The notes under the pieces were generated by a model. That model saw only the letters and a program-made list of their open reading frames with translations, made no database searches and had not been told where the DNA came from. From positions 1 to 21,827 of the forward strand of contig JAYMTF010001695.1 in NCBI GenBank assembly GCA_036897485.1: a stretch of DNA of 21,827 bases, read 5' to 3'. This document shows positions 8,801 through 18,000 of this stretch, one piece after another. Source of the stretch: Pelargonium nanum (lineage: Eukaryota > Streptophyta > Magnoliopsida > Geraniales > Geraniaceae). The translations under genes were made by a program, and so were the position numbers. Numbering within the stretch: position 1 is the first letter of the stretch; every line of letters begins with the position of its first letter.

Positions 8801-11684
8801 TACAAACCGATCAAATAAATTTTAGTAATGATTTTGGACTTTGCAATGACATTAATTTGTTTGAGTATAAGAAAAGGAGATGCACTTGTTTACCATATTA
8901 AAATAAAATAGATAATTCAGAGAAGGCATGAACATTCAAGCAGGCCCACCATCCCCAGGTCCCTCTCCTTCCAAATTGCAGCATTGTGCTGCACAATTTG
9001 TGCTGATTTTTATTGTTGTTGCTATGCAGAATTGCCACTGTTTTCTTTCCACCGAGTTTCAATTTTTGGATGAAAAAGACGTGAAATTTCAGCAGAATAA
9101 TGGTTCAAGACAAAAATTTTCAGAATTGAGCAGCACAGCTAGAACTGAAAAAACAAACGAGAAGAAAAAAGAACCTCATATGGGGTGCATGCTTGAACCC
9201 CTTGAGTAGAAAAGTAAAAACAAAATAACATCAAAGAGGCACGCATTTTTAGAAAATTGTGCCACCGTGAAAGGCTGACACCTCACAGGCATCTGCAGCA
9301 CCTAAAGTAGGTTGCCTCGTCTCGACATGTTAAAGGCACTTCGGCATGTGCCTCAAATGTTTTGGGTCTTTGACAACTATACTTTATATGTACAATAATT
9401 TCATAATATATTGATAAGCGAACAAAGGAAATTAAGAAAATTACTGACCTGTGTCAAGAATATGGACATCAGACAGATAACAATCATTTCCATCTTCACC
9501 ACCAACTACAATGATTTTGTTATTCCAAGATGAACAAGTATGGCTATCCCGTTGAGATGGTGGAGTGCCAGATGTTGCAGCACGTTTCCAAACAAAGGTC
9601 TCTACATGTGAGAATGAACAAAGATGAATTAAATTTTCTTTACATACAAATACATGTGTCACTAAACTAGAACCAATTATTAATGACCAGGTAAATTTGC
9701 ATCTCCCAAAAGCAAACATGAAACCAGAGACTAAATCGTCATACACCTTGAGGTACCCCTCCATGGGGTGACTCCATCTCCCACCTCCTATTTCCCCCAA
9801 ATAACCCTCTCGTGAATGAGACCATGGTCAAAGCACCCGGATAATTCTCTCTTTGAGCCTCCATTCCCCAACCCCAACCTTCTAACAAATAAACAACACT
9901 GTGTACAGACTAGGGGAGAGCTATCCTATGCTTTAAATGTCTGAACACTTGCCACATAAGAAACATTACCTGTATTTAGTATGTAAAGATCGTTGTAGTA
10001 TACTTCATCATTAGTATCATATGATTTGCCACAGCCACCAAAAACAAACAGACGTTTACCAACAAGGGCTGCACTATGCCCTTCTCGTGCTGCTGGTCCT
10101 TCTCCTCTCAAACTAGGAGATAGCCATGTCATTGAGGCTGCAAATGTGGAAAAAGGCCATCATGTAAATAGCTGGTGGAATGCAGAACAAACAGATAAGA
10201 GCTGATACACAGTATGTATAGTCACTAGCATTTTTCACTGATAAATTACTTCTGCAAAATCAGATTATAATTTTGAATTGAAATAATCTAAAATCACAGA
10301 GATATAAATAGCAGACTAACAGGTAAATAGCATGGTAATGAAACATAGAGAAAGAGATCAATGGGAAATGATAGCTCACAAGTATCTAATATATGCAAAT
10401 CTTTAAGAGGGTTCATCCCATCTGTACCCCCAAACACAAATAAGTTGTCCCCAACAGTGGTACAACTGTGACTATCCCTTGGTGTAGGCGGCGTGCCTTT
10501 TATTACTGGTAGGCTCCATTTCTGCTTAGCTGAAAATTCATAATACAGTATGAGAAACTATGGAAGGATTATAAATCTCAAACAAGCACCAAGAACAAAT
10601 ATAAAGTCAAATATATAGGGAAAACTAATAAATAAATAAAAATCCTGTAAGATGCAAACAGAGTTAAAAATTTATCCCACCGGCCAAGAAGAATGGAGAA
10701 AGACCTCGGTTACTTGATTGAAGATGTTGAAGGGCCAAAACTCAGTATAATGTTATGAAATAGATGCATAAGTAATCTTCAAATATAGACCTTGGTTTCA
10801 TTTGAAGGACTTGCAGACGTAAGAATGCTTTAAAATTATCCGGGTTTCCAGTGAAAAGCATAAATATAGACTAGATCTTTTCTCTTTTCATCTTTTTCTC
10901 ATGATAAGCAATTGTGATCATTCATAAGTTAATTAGCTGTAATATGTCATAGTTGTATTACATTTGATGGAATCAAATAGAACTCATGAAATAACATATC
11001 TAATGCAGAAACCAAATGGGCAACTATTTTAAATCAGTAATGACTAATGAGCATCAATGAACCAGAACACAACTAAAGTCATCAACAAAGCAAACATCTA
11101 GTCACAATAATCAAACATTTCAATAATCCTACCATTTTATTGATTTTAAACCCACATATATTATAAGAAAAAAATGCAAACAAACTAAACTAACCAAAAA
11201 CTAATAAAGCAATCAGTAGCAGACTCTTGAACACATCAATGCAACAAAAAAAAAACAGAGTTATAAATTAATTATTCCACATGAGAGAAACAAGCAAATA
11301 AACCCAGGAAGAACCCTAACAACAAGTTCAAAAAAACACATCCACAAAGATTAACACACCCAAAAAAGCAAAATCAAAACTCCAAACGAGACCAAACAGG
11401 AGTCGAAGCAATCATGATGGTGCATTGCAAAACACATTCAAGAGAGAGAAACAGAGAAAATGGCCTCCTGAGAAGAACCCACCAGTGTCGAAGACGTGCA
11501 CTTGGTTGGTCTGGCAGTTGTCTTTGCCATAACCCCCAAAAACAAAGACAAAGTTTCCACCTTTGATGGAGTTGCAGGTGTGTCCCCACCTCTTCCCCGG
11601 AGCACAGCTCTCGCCACCGCCACCGCCACCGGCTTCGGTTTCTGGGTCCTGTTTGGTGGGAAGCTCGACCCTTTCCCACCTCAT
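2731..11684 (-). CDS. Kelch-repeat protein, six-bladed beta-propeller (11 exons)
   Basis: A spliced gene whose product, read across 11 exons, would be about 607 residues. Exons run 11684-11483, 10529-10380, 10137-9970, 9601-9449, 8499-8347, 7846-7682, 7507-7337, 6575-6386, 6265-6049, 3862-3766 and 2888-2731. All borders are GT..AG and the phases agree. Residues 1 to about 350 form six kelch blades, each with a hydrophobic strand ending in a glycine pair (VFVFGG, LFVFGG, LFVFGG, IIVVGG, LFVFGG, VFIGG) and a W six or so residues into the next blade. A basic helix and a conserved NGYTIETSIGGKPLRGIIFS block follow, then a polar linker. By memory it is closest to Arabidopsis At1g18610, whose function is not well defined. 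Kelch propellers usually bind proteins. I see no F-box, BTB or acyl-CoA-binding domain. The ATG at 11684 is chosen because the only nearby alternative in frame upstream is a GTG. The terminal exon is doubtful. Confidence 0.85.
3349..3702. mobile_element. hAT-type MITE, 338 bp, with 8-bp target-site duplication
   Basis: The element spans 3357-3694. Its ends are the inverted repeats TAGAGCTGGCAATT and AATTGCCAGCTCTA, perfect over 14 bp, with weaker pairing further in (TGTG against CACG). It is flanked by identical 8-bp duplications CACAAGAT at 3349-3356 and 3695-3702. An 8-bp duplication and short terminal inverted repeats are the mark of the hAT superfamily. The interior is made of CGTGTCGTG-like words and codes for nothing, so this is a non-autonomous copy. 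It sits between exons 10 and 11 of the kelch gene. Confidence 0.88.
3766..3862 (-). CDS. Kelch gene exon 10 (tentative)
   Basis: The acceptor TTTCTGCAG ends at 3863. The exon reads VSVSSEPSSTPLNLKDEKND, then MTNDNVNLPLNQ, and has a good donor GTAATC. It fits phase 0 in and phase 1 out. Its polar character continues exon 9. If the donor is not used, the frame stops after six more codons at 3746. Confidence 0.6.
4296..4819. mobile_element. Second hAT-type MITE, about 508 bp, with 8-bp duplication
   Basis: The element spans 4304-4811 between identical 8-bp duplications CTCACAAG (4296-4303 and 4812-4819). Its ends are CTATGAAACACAGGTAC and, read from the other side, CAATGAAGCACGAGTAC, matching at 12 of 17 bases by eye. 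The interior repeats GGGTACTT/GGGTACGG words and is otherwise AT-rich with no protein. It belongs to a different family from the element at 3357. It lies in the 2.2-kb intron 9 of the kelch gene. Confidence 0.8.
6049..6265 (-). CDS. Kelch gene exon 9 (polar linker)
   Basis: The acceptor TTATCAG ends at 6266 and joins in phase to give RKRAAGSMGGVMLNGDHNSK. The remainder is polar and probably disordered (SEHHNEAAIATAPENPPLSN). It ends in phase 0 at the donor GTATTT. The following intron is 2.2 kb. Confidence 0.75.
6386..6575 (-). CDS. Kelch gene exon 8 (conserved tail block)
   Basis: The acceptor TATGTGCAG ends at 6576. The exon carries GKKTFQAKVIESLPNGYTIE and then TSIGGKPLRGIIFSNKPSS, a strand-rich block that I recall in the Arabidopsis relative. 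It ends in phase 2 at the donor GTGAGG. Confidence 0.85.
7337..7507 (-). CDS. Kelch gene exon 7 (basic helix after the propeller)
   Basis: The acceptor GAGTTCTAG ends at 7508. The exon reads LPRKIERRLEKLSLKKQLKL, then KCQDENLNPVNNKALVIIG, and closes before the donor GTAAGA. The opening is rich in K, R and L with a heptad-like pattern, so a short basic amphipathic or coiled-coil helix is likely. It is 171 bp, phase 1 at both ends. Confidence 0.85.
7682..7846 (-). CDS. Kelch gene exon 6 (blade 6)
   Basis: The acceptor AATGCAG ends at 7847. The exon reads DTGIWTRVTALGNGPSSRFS, then a longer loop and VFIGGCNKSLEAMDDMYYLH, with donor GTCTAG. It is 165 bp, phase 1 at both ends. This blade is the most diverged, with SRFSMSGDSL in place of the usual R-x-G/S-H motif. 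Confidence 0.9.
8165..8221 (-). mobile_element. Poly(A)-only retroposition scar in a 16-bp duplication
   Basis: The 16-bp word AACCCCCCAAAATGTT occurs at 8165-8180 and again at 8206-8221, with no mismatch. Between the copies lie only 25 bases: 19 T and then GAAATT. Read on the minus strand this is AATTTC followed by A19, next to a 16-bp direct repeat, the footprint expected from target-primed insertion of a very short 3' end of a polyadenylated RNA. Slippage after a local duplication is the main alternative. It lies in intron 5 of the kelch gene. Confidence 0.6.
8347..8499 (-). CDS. Kelch gene exon 5 (blade 5)
   Basis: The acceptor TTTATCAG ends at 8500. The exon reads DTLVWTQLNTSGQILPPRAG, then LFVFGGFTDSQNLYNDLHML, with donor GTATGT. 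It is 153 bp, phase 1 at both ends. Confidence 0.92.
9449..9601 (-). CDS. Kelch gene exon 4 (blade 4)
   Basis: The acceptor CATGTAG ends at 9602. The exon reads ETFVWKRAATSGTPPSQRDS, then IIVVGGEDGNDCYLSDVHIL, with donor GTCAGT. It is 153 bp, phase 1 at both ends. Intron 4 (9448-8500) holds no convincing gene. Confidence 0.92.
9970..10137 (-). CDS. Kelch gene exon 3 (blade 3)
   Basis: The acceptor TTTGCAG ends at 10138. The exon reads SMTWLSPSLRGEGPAAREGH, then LFVFGGCGKSYDTNDEVYYN and DLYILNT, with donor GTAATG. It is 168 bp, phase 1 at both ends. The blade has a longer loop (KSYDTNDEVYYN) than its neighbours. Confidence 0.92.
10380..10529 (-). CDS. Kelch gene exon 2 (blade 2)
   Basis: The acceptor AATTTTCAG ends at 10530. 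The exon reads KQKWSLPVIKGTPPTPRDSH, then LFVFGGTDGMNPLKDLHILDT, and stops before the donor GTGAGC. It is 150 bp with phase 1 at both ends. Confidence 0.9.
11483..11684 (-). CDS. Kelch gene exon 1 (start, blade 1)
   Basis: The exon opens with MRWERVELPTKQDPETEAGG and a run of six glycines, then gives blade 1 with GKRWGHTCNSIKGG and FVFGGYGKDNCQTNQ. It ends ACT-G before the donor GTGGGT at 11482-11481, which is phase 1. The poly-Gly stretch is encoded by GGN repeats. Intron 1 (11482-10530) shows no other gene. Confidence 0.9.
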
Positions 11685-11870
11685 CGTCAGGGAAAACACT
11701 TTCTCGAGAAAATGGAATCCGAGAAAGCCAAGTGGTGAGTGAAAATTTTCAGTTCAAATGTGCAACGGAGAAAGAGGGTCGAAGAAGAACAGAGAGACCT
11801 AAAATGGGTCTTTACAATTTTTGGCTAATTTGAAGCAAAAATGGGAAATTTAAGGGATGCGAAAATGGTG

Positions 11871-11878
11871 TATTTATA
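11871..11878 (-). promoter_or_regulatory. TATA-like box of the kelch gene
   Basis: TATAAATA reads on the minus strand here, about 190 bp upstream of the kelch ATG. The spacing would fit a 5' leader of roughly 150 bases. No transcription start can be seen directly. Confidence 0.4.
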
Positions 11879-13227
11879 TTTTCTGCAGATAATAGAAAGT
11901 GCCGTTTTGGTCTTCTCTTAAATCTGATTCCATCATCGTACTCATAATAAGTCACAACAATGGGACCCTTTCCTATGGCAAAAGGGTACCCAACCTGCCG
12001 GGGTACCCGGAACCCAACTCGTTTCGGGTCGGGTTGGATCTGGATTTGCTGACCCGGAAAATGGAATGGATTGAACCGGGTATGGTGTAAAATTTTCGAG
12101 TTTGGTATACCAACAAAAAAATAATGTGTTGTATGCATGAAAATCGATCACCCTATAGGGTCAGGTTAGGGTTAGAGCTCATCGACCCGACCCCATCTTT
12201 TGTCACATCTACCTTATCACAATGGCTACAACTAGTCATTTGAGTTTTTGGGTCGGATTTGTTTGGTGGTCGGATAGGGATTGAAATTGTCCGACTCACT
12301 AAGTTACAGTATAATAAGGAGTGATTGTAACCTCGCATAAAAAATATTGAAGCTTTGCCTTACAAACACTATGGAGAAAAGGTTTTGTGAGCGGATTAAC
12401 ACAATATGAAGCGGTGAACACATTAAAATAATTAGGTTTGAAACCCGACAAGTTTAAATAACTGCTTTGATATTAATTTGAAACGATCTACTACATTTGA
12501 CCCATTCAATTTATATAGGTCATTTTTCACAATATGTTTGAAAATTTACATTTTAATCATAAAATTTGTGGGTCAATAAAGTTACATGACCCATTTACAA
12601 TTATTAATAGGTTAGACGAGCTGAACAAATTTGACATGAGCATGACATGATTATTAAATGAGTTGAGTTAGTTGACACGAATTAAATTAAGTTGTGCCTA
12701 AAGCTACTTAAATTAAGGTCATGTTGTGTTACGAGTCATGACCCAAATTGTCACATCTACTTGTGGGTTTCAAATATAATGTTTAAAAATGTTGGTTTGT
12801 CTAACTCGACTAAAAAATGATTAAATCTATTCTATGCAACTCGAGAATATGAATTGAATTTCGGGTATATGCATTTTCGGATCTAAATTGTTAGTTTTAC
12901 CAATGGCTATTCTTAACCAAGATAGTGATGTGTTACCTGACACATTAATTATTTTATTGATGACTTGACCAGATAATAATGCATCAAGTGTGCAATATGT
13001 CTTGTAGTCGAACGTTTGCCAAAAATTAATGGGATGGTGGCGATATTATATATCACAGTTTATCATTTGTTTAAACTTAATTTTTAACCACGAAAATAAG
13101 AAGAAAAAAAATAATCTGACATATAGATTTTAACAATTTATATAAATTGACATATTTATCCTTCTTCCTCTTCCATCACACCAACTGTACATCTTCTCCT
13201 CTCGTGTGAATCATTCTAATTTTCTTA
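11879..13227. other. Intergenic region with decayed repeats
   Basis: No gene is visible here on either strand. Around 11985-12075 lie several GGTACCC and GGGTCGGGT words, and from 12150 to 12760 GACCC/GGGTC-rich, AT-rich sequence typical of worn transposons. TTGTCACATCTAC occurs twice in the same orientation (12200-12212 and 12748-12760), possibly worn element ends. A run of 20 A lies just beyond, at 13308-13327. A minus-strand AATAAA at 13233-13228 could be the poly(A) signal of the GAUT gene. Confidence 0.5.
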
Positions 13228-13610
13228 TTTATTCATGTGGGATTTTCCATGATTGTCATAAATTAACAAGAAAAACCTACCAGGCAGCAAATGAATCCAG
13301 AAAGTGCAAAAAAAAAAAAAAAAAAAACATAAACAATTGTAGGAAGCAAAGCAAAGCAAGAACAGAGAGTAAAGAGTATGAATCAATAAATACATCCAAA
13401 ATACAGCAGCAATTACCAGAAACAGTTTATAAATAAAAGCATTTTCCCCAGATAAGAATCATTTCCCTTTCAAGATACTATAATGAGAAAAGAAAAAGAA
13501 AAAAACTCCTACCAAAGTCAAAATTTTCTACTTCTGAGATTACAATGATGCGATAAGAGTGAACGAAGATCATCGCGTAAATTACAGAAAATCGAGCAGA
13601 GCAGCAGATT

Positions 13611-15065
13611 TCAACTTGTGACACAACCTTGGACATATGGGTGGCTCTGATTTACATACCTTTCCCATAGAGGCTTATACCTTCGAATACCCAACTTCAG
13701 CCATGGTTTCATGTTCCCGTTGAAGTGAACAACTGCCGCGCTTTCAATTAATCGGTTGTCAATGTTCAAATCATAACCCAATCCCAACACGTGCCATCTG
13801 CGATCAAGTGGCTCTGTCAGCCCGTAGAAAGCTAGAAGACCGGGAGGAAGGGTGCCCAGCTTCCACAGTGTCCGATCAGCGTTCTGCTCCTGCCAGTGGT
13901 GATACCGTGCAGTCACATTTGCTTTTCTCCACGCAATCAAGTCAAAAACATTCATACCAAAGGCCCAGCCACATGCCTGAGGGTCAAACTTCGAGCTGAT
14001 GATTGGGTTTGAAAAATTTAGATACTTGTAGTAACGATGAAATGCCTCTAGACAAGTTTCAACTGCTCCATTCACATTTCCATGCAAATCCAACAGAAAG
14101 AGAGGGGTCAGATCCTTCTGCACAACAACATCATCATCGAGAAATACTACCTTCTCCAGCTGTGGATACATCTCCGGGATGTAAAACCGGAGATGATTCA
14201 GCAAAGACAGGTACTTTGGATTCCGCAGTTTGGGTTCAGCTTTCATATCATCAGACCCACCAAAATAATATGTCCGTGAATCTGCATCTAGGAGCTGTTT
14301 TACAACCGGAGCATAAGAAGCATTCAACCAAGAGAACTCCTCAACGTTCTGCACTTCTATGGCGGACCCTTTGTAGTCGTTCTCAAGGAACCAAGCCTGC
14401 ATAGCACCATAGTTGATTCCATTCGTGACAATGTGGAAGACTAGCTGTTTTGGGTGATCAGCATTGGAAACAGTGGAGTTGACAACTACAGAGGTAGCCA
14501 GCACATTATCGGTAAATATGCAGAAATGGTAGAGATTGTTATCCACGAGCCTGGGAGAGTTTCTCCTCTCATGTGCAAGTTCTTGTAAGGACGTCTTTTT
14601 GAGCCAGCTTGCTGTGAGTTTAACATTTATGCAATGGAGACTCTTGGGTACTGCTTCAGCAGCATATTGACCAAAAACAGTGCTCTGAACTGTTGCTGCA
14701 TTTGCACGCTCCTCAAGGGCCTGAATATGAGATTTCATGGTCATTATTGTGGTTGCAATATCATAATGGGCGTCTTGAGCCTTATAAATCAGAGACGACA
14801 AGCTTTTAATTATAGGCTCTGCTTCGTCAAGCACGAGGGGCTCCCCTCTCATGGCAGCTTTTGAAAGCAAAAGCTGGCAACTTCTGATCTTTGAGCTCAG
14901 CTCCCAAGCAAGATCAAGGTTATTGTGCTCTTTTGCAATTATGACATAAGCCTTGGCAAGTATCATTTGCTCGGCCAACTGCCTGGAAAATGAGGTAGCG
15001 CTCATTAATTCCTCAGTAAAATTTAGACTCTTGCGAGCAACCGGTTCCATCATCTCATTTTTCTC
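13611..15065 (-). CDS. GAUT11: GAUT11-like exon 2 (stem and catalytic domain)
   Basis: The acceptor CCTTTGCCAG ends at 15066. The exon encodes 484 residues in one frame and stops at TGA (13613-13611) after GCVTS. It holds the whole stem and GT8 domain. The frame is also open for a few codons upstream of the acceptor, but those codons fit no relative. Confidence 0.96.
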   Translation of the reverse strand, partial: EKNEMMEPVARKSLNFTEELMSATSFSRQLAEQMILAKAYVIIAKEHNNLDLAWELSSKIRSCQLLLSKAAMRGEPLVLDEAEPIIKSLSSLIYKAQDAHYDIATTIMTMKSHIQALEERANAATVQSTVFGQYAAEAVPKSLHCINVKLTASWLKKTSLQELAHERRNSPRLVDNNLYHFCIFTDNVLATSVVVNSTVSNADHPKQLVFHIVTNGINYGAMQAWFLENDYKGSAIEVQNVEEFSWLNASYAPVVKQLLDADSRTYYFGGSDDMKAEPKLRNPKYLSLLNHLRFYIPEMYPQLEKVVFLDDDVVVQKDLTPLFLLDLHGNVNGAVETCLEAFHRYYKYLNFSNPIISSKFDPQACGWAFGMNVFDLIAWRKANVTARYHHWQEQNADRTLWKLGTLPPGLLAFYGLTEPLDRRWHVLGLGYDLNIDNRLIESAAVVHFNGNMKPWLKLGIRRYKPLWERYVNQSHPYVQGCVTS

Positions 15066-18000
15066 CTGGCAAAGGAAGATCAAGAGTTCGATAAGTTATC
15101 AAAGAACAAGTCCAAGAACTATTCAATTCATCGATTATATCAATTTCATATAGTAAACTATTCAATGGGAATGTATAGCTACAAGAGAACCTGAAATGCC
15201 CAAAGACAGAATCATACTGATATAGTTTGCTTAGAAGATTCATACGGAGGATAATAATTGAGTAATATATTGTCGAGAAAAATCTTTACACCCAGAAGAC
15301 TGGACGAGACAAAAGGCACTGTGATTTCAATTAAGTCTTCCTATGCAAACTCTTGAACACATCAATGCAAGAAAAAGTCACATGCTTATAAAAAGTGTAA
15401 TCAGATTTCCTCGCGATGGAGCCCATAGATCATGCACAACCCAATATGTTCCCACAACCAACCAAAATAGTTGGTTTAGTTTACTAAACCAATAATGACT
15501 TTATAGTTTACTTAGAGAATTGGGGCTTCTACACTTAAACGGCAGTCCTGGAGAGTCTATGCATTCTCTGGCAGTTCAACATAAATTGCTTCCGTACTAG
15601 ACTATGTACCCATCCTGCTCCAGGATACAGAATTATCATTTGACCTGAAAGGAATAAGTCACATGCTTCTCATGGGATAGCAATCATCTTATACAAATTA
15701 ACTATATTGATGAAATTTCAGTTTCTCATGCAATATTGATCGATACAGAGGGCAAACTAGAGCTATGGAGCACCACTGATAGCATCCAAGGGTCACATCA
15801 AAACGCCATCCTTCACTGGGACAAATGCTTTAAGCAACGAAAGCACGATACTCAGAGCTTGAAGACCAAGACAAGAACCTCGATTTTCAAAATGTAAACT
15901 TAATTCCTTATTTGTTAAGAGGTTACCTAGCTCCACTAGGCGATCACAATCTTGACAATGTAAATCAGTATTTCTTAATCTAAGAAAGAAAGAAAGTAAA
16001 ATTGATCACAAAAACTTTTCCATGAAGGCTTTTGAGTGTAAACAAGGCAAAGATCACATCAATGTCCAATTACATAATATCCTCAACCATGCAATCAAGT
16101 GTCACCATGCCTACAAAGTAATAGAGATTGGGTTAGGTAGGTTGCTCAATTCACTGCAGAGAAAACCTTCTTGGACATCTAACGAAATCTGCAGATACTA
16201 ATCAACCTAGTGCATAAACAAATGAAACTCATATAACACAGCATTCCCTGCGTCCCGATACAATATATGCTGTTTTCTCACTTACACTACTACATTCTTT
16301 CTTGCGAAAGTCACCTTTTTCGATGAGGTAGAAGCTTCTCATGATCACATGTGAACAGTAAGTCTGAAGAAGCTAATAATCTAAGGTGACCCATATTGAT
16401 TTATAGAAGTTTTCAATGCAATTTAGCTTCAATAACCAACAAATTTCACCAAAGTCACTGCAAACATTTTTCATGTACATTGTAATCTAATCTAATCTAG
16501 CACATTGTCTCAAAAGTATTTATGGTACATTGATACCACACTTCCATTTAGGGCCAATAAAAGTCCAAATTACACTTAAAACTGTCTCAAAATTTTCACA
16601 AGTTAAGGAAAGTTCCTTTAAAATAGTTGAACTGTGTACATAAACAGCCTACTGACTTAATAATAAGTGATAAATACAACCACACACGTACAGAATCATA
16701 TAGAAGCAAGATCGAACTGAGATGAGTTCTGGAAGCTTAACTCACTCTAATCGAGTAAATGGCCATATGCATGGATAAACATGCTTCCAAAGTCATTATA
16801 AATAGAAACACCATTAATAAAGGACCTAGAGAACCAACTTCTTTATTTTTTTTGGTGTATAATTTAAATTTTAGCATCTAATTTTACCAAAATTTTAAAG
16901 GACCCAACTAATGATGTTATAAAAAGTAAGAAAATCAGTGGTTTGCAGGTATATTTATCTAAACCTACAAGTAATAGATACTTAAGATGGTCAATTGCAC
17001 ATTCAAGCATCGACCCCATAGCTTTCGGCACTTTCATCTTGTAAAGGCTAGAATATTTTTAAATGGCAAACTAATAATGGAGACAGGAGTTTTTTTTGCA
17101 GCTGTGCCATTCGATATCAATGATTTAATAATCATGATTAGTAGCCCACTTGTGAACAATACCAAAAAGTATTTGGATTAATTGGAAATAGTTTTATTAG
17201 TAAATGATTTTATCTCCACTCCAAGAAAAAAAATAGAAAATTCGAGATTTACACCAAGAGGAGCATGGAGCAAGCCGGCATCAATGAAAGAAGAGAAAAT
17301 ACAAAACTACCATACCCATAGCCAAAAAAAGTTAAAAAGACAAAAGAAAAACACATAGATACAGACTAAGAAGATAAGGAGAAGAATGATGAGAAACTAG
17401 GGAACAAAGAAAGCTTAATGAGGTTACCTAAATAAATAAACCTTCATAACTGATAACCACCCAGGTTGATTATGACCCAAAAGGGTTAGCCAGTCAGGCT
17501 TGCATTCGAGGAGAAAATTATGATCACACAAATATGGCATGACATAGATTTTTATTTAGGAGTTGTGGTGCCGGAAGTGTGTTTGGGAGTTTTCATTTAT
17601 AATGGCAGCTATGCCATGATTGGGTCATTAGGAGATTGGAGGAAAAAGAGGATAGGGAGAAGGTGAAGAAGAGGAGAAGCTCTCCGGAGACAGGAGCTGC
17701 CAAAGATGAAGGCAAAGGAAGTTGGTGGTGGTGGGAAGGGGTCCAGGTGGTGAAGGAGACAAGATGTGAGAATCGTAGAGATTAGTGAAAAAGGTAGTCA
17801 AAACTCCACCAGTAGCTGGTTTATACCGCATTGATTTAATATATACTTCATAAAACTTCCATTCTTTTAAATTATGGAAGTCAGATATAGAAAACTACAG
17901 TAGAATAGGTACAAAATTATGTGTATAATATGGAGTTTAAAAAAGATTTAAAAATAATCTTTATTGCAGAATATTGTCTATACATCATGCACTAAATACA

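Noticed and set aside
8928..9209. 93-codon plus-strand frame in kelch intron 4
   Set aside because: It is antisense within an intron, of mixed composition, resembles nothing known to me, and has no supporting splice or promoter context.
9230..9365. GAGGCAC ... GTGCCTC words in kelch intron 4 as a possible MITE
   Set aside because: The inverted match is short and I found no target-site duplication beside it.
13308..13327. Run of 20 A as a second poly(A) retroposition scar
   Set aside because: No direct repeat flanks the run, so a plain homopolymer is the simpler reading.
14003..14404. 133-codon plus-strand frame opposite GAUT11 exon 2
   Set aside because: It is a shadow of the strongly conserved coding strand.
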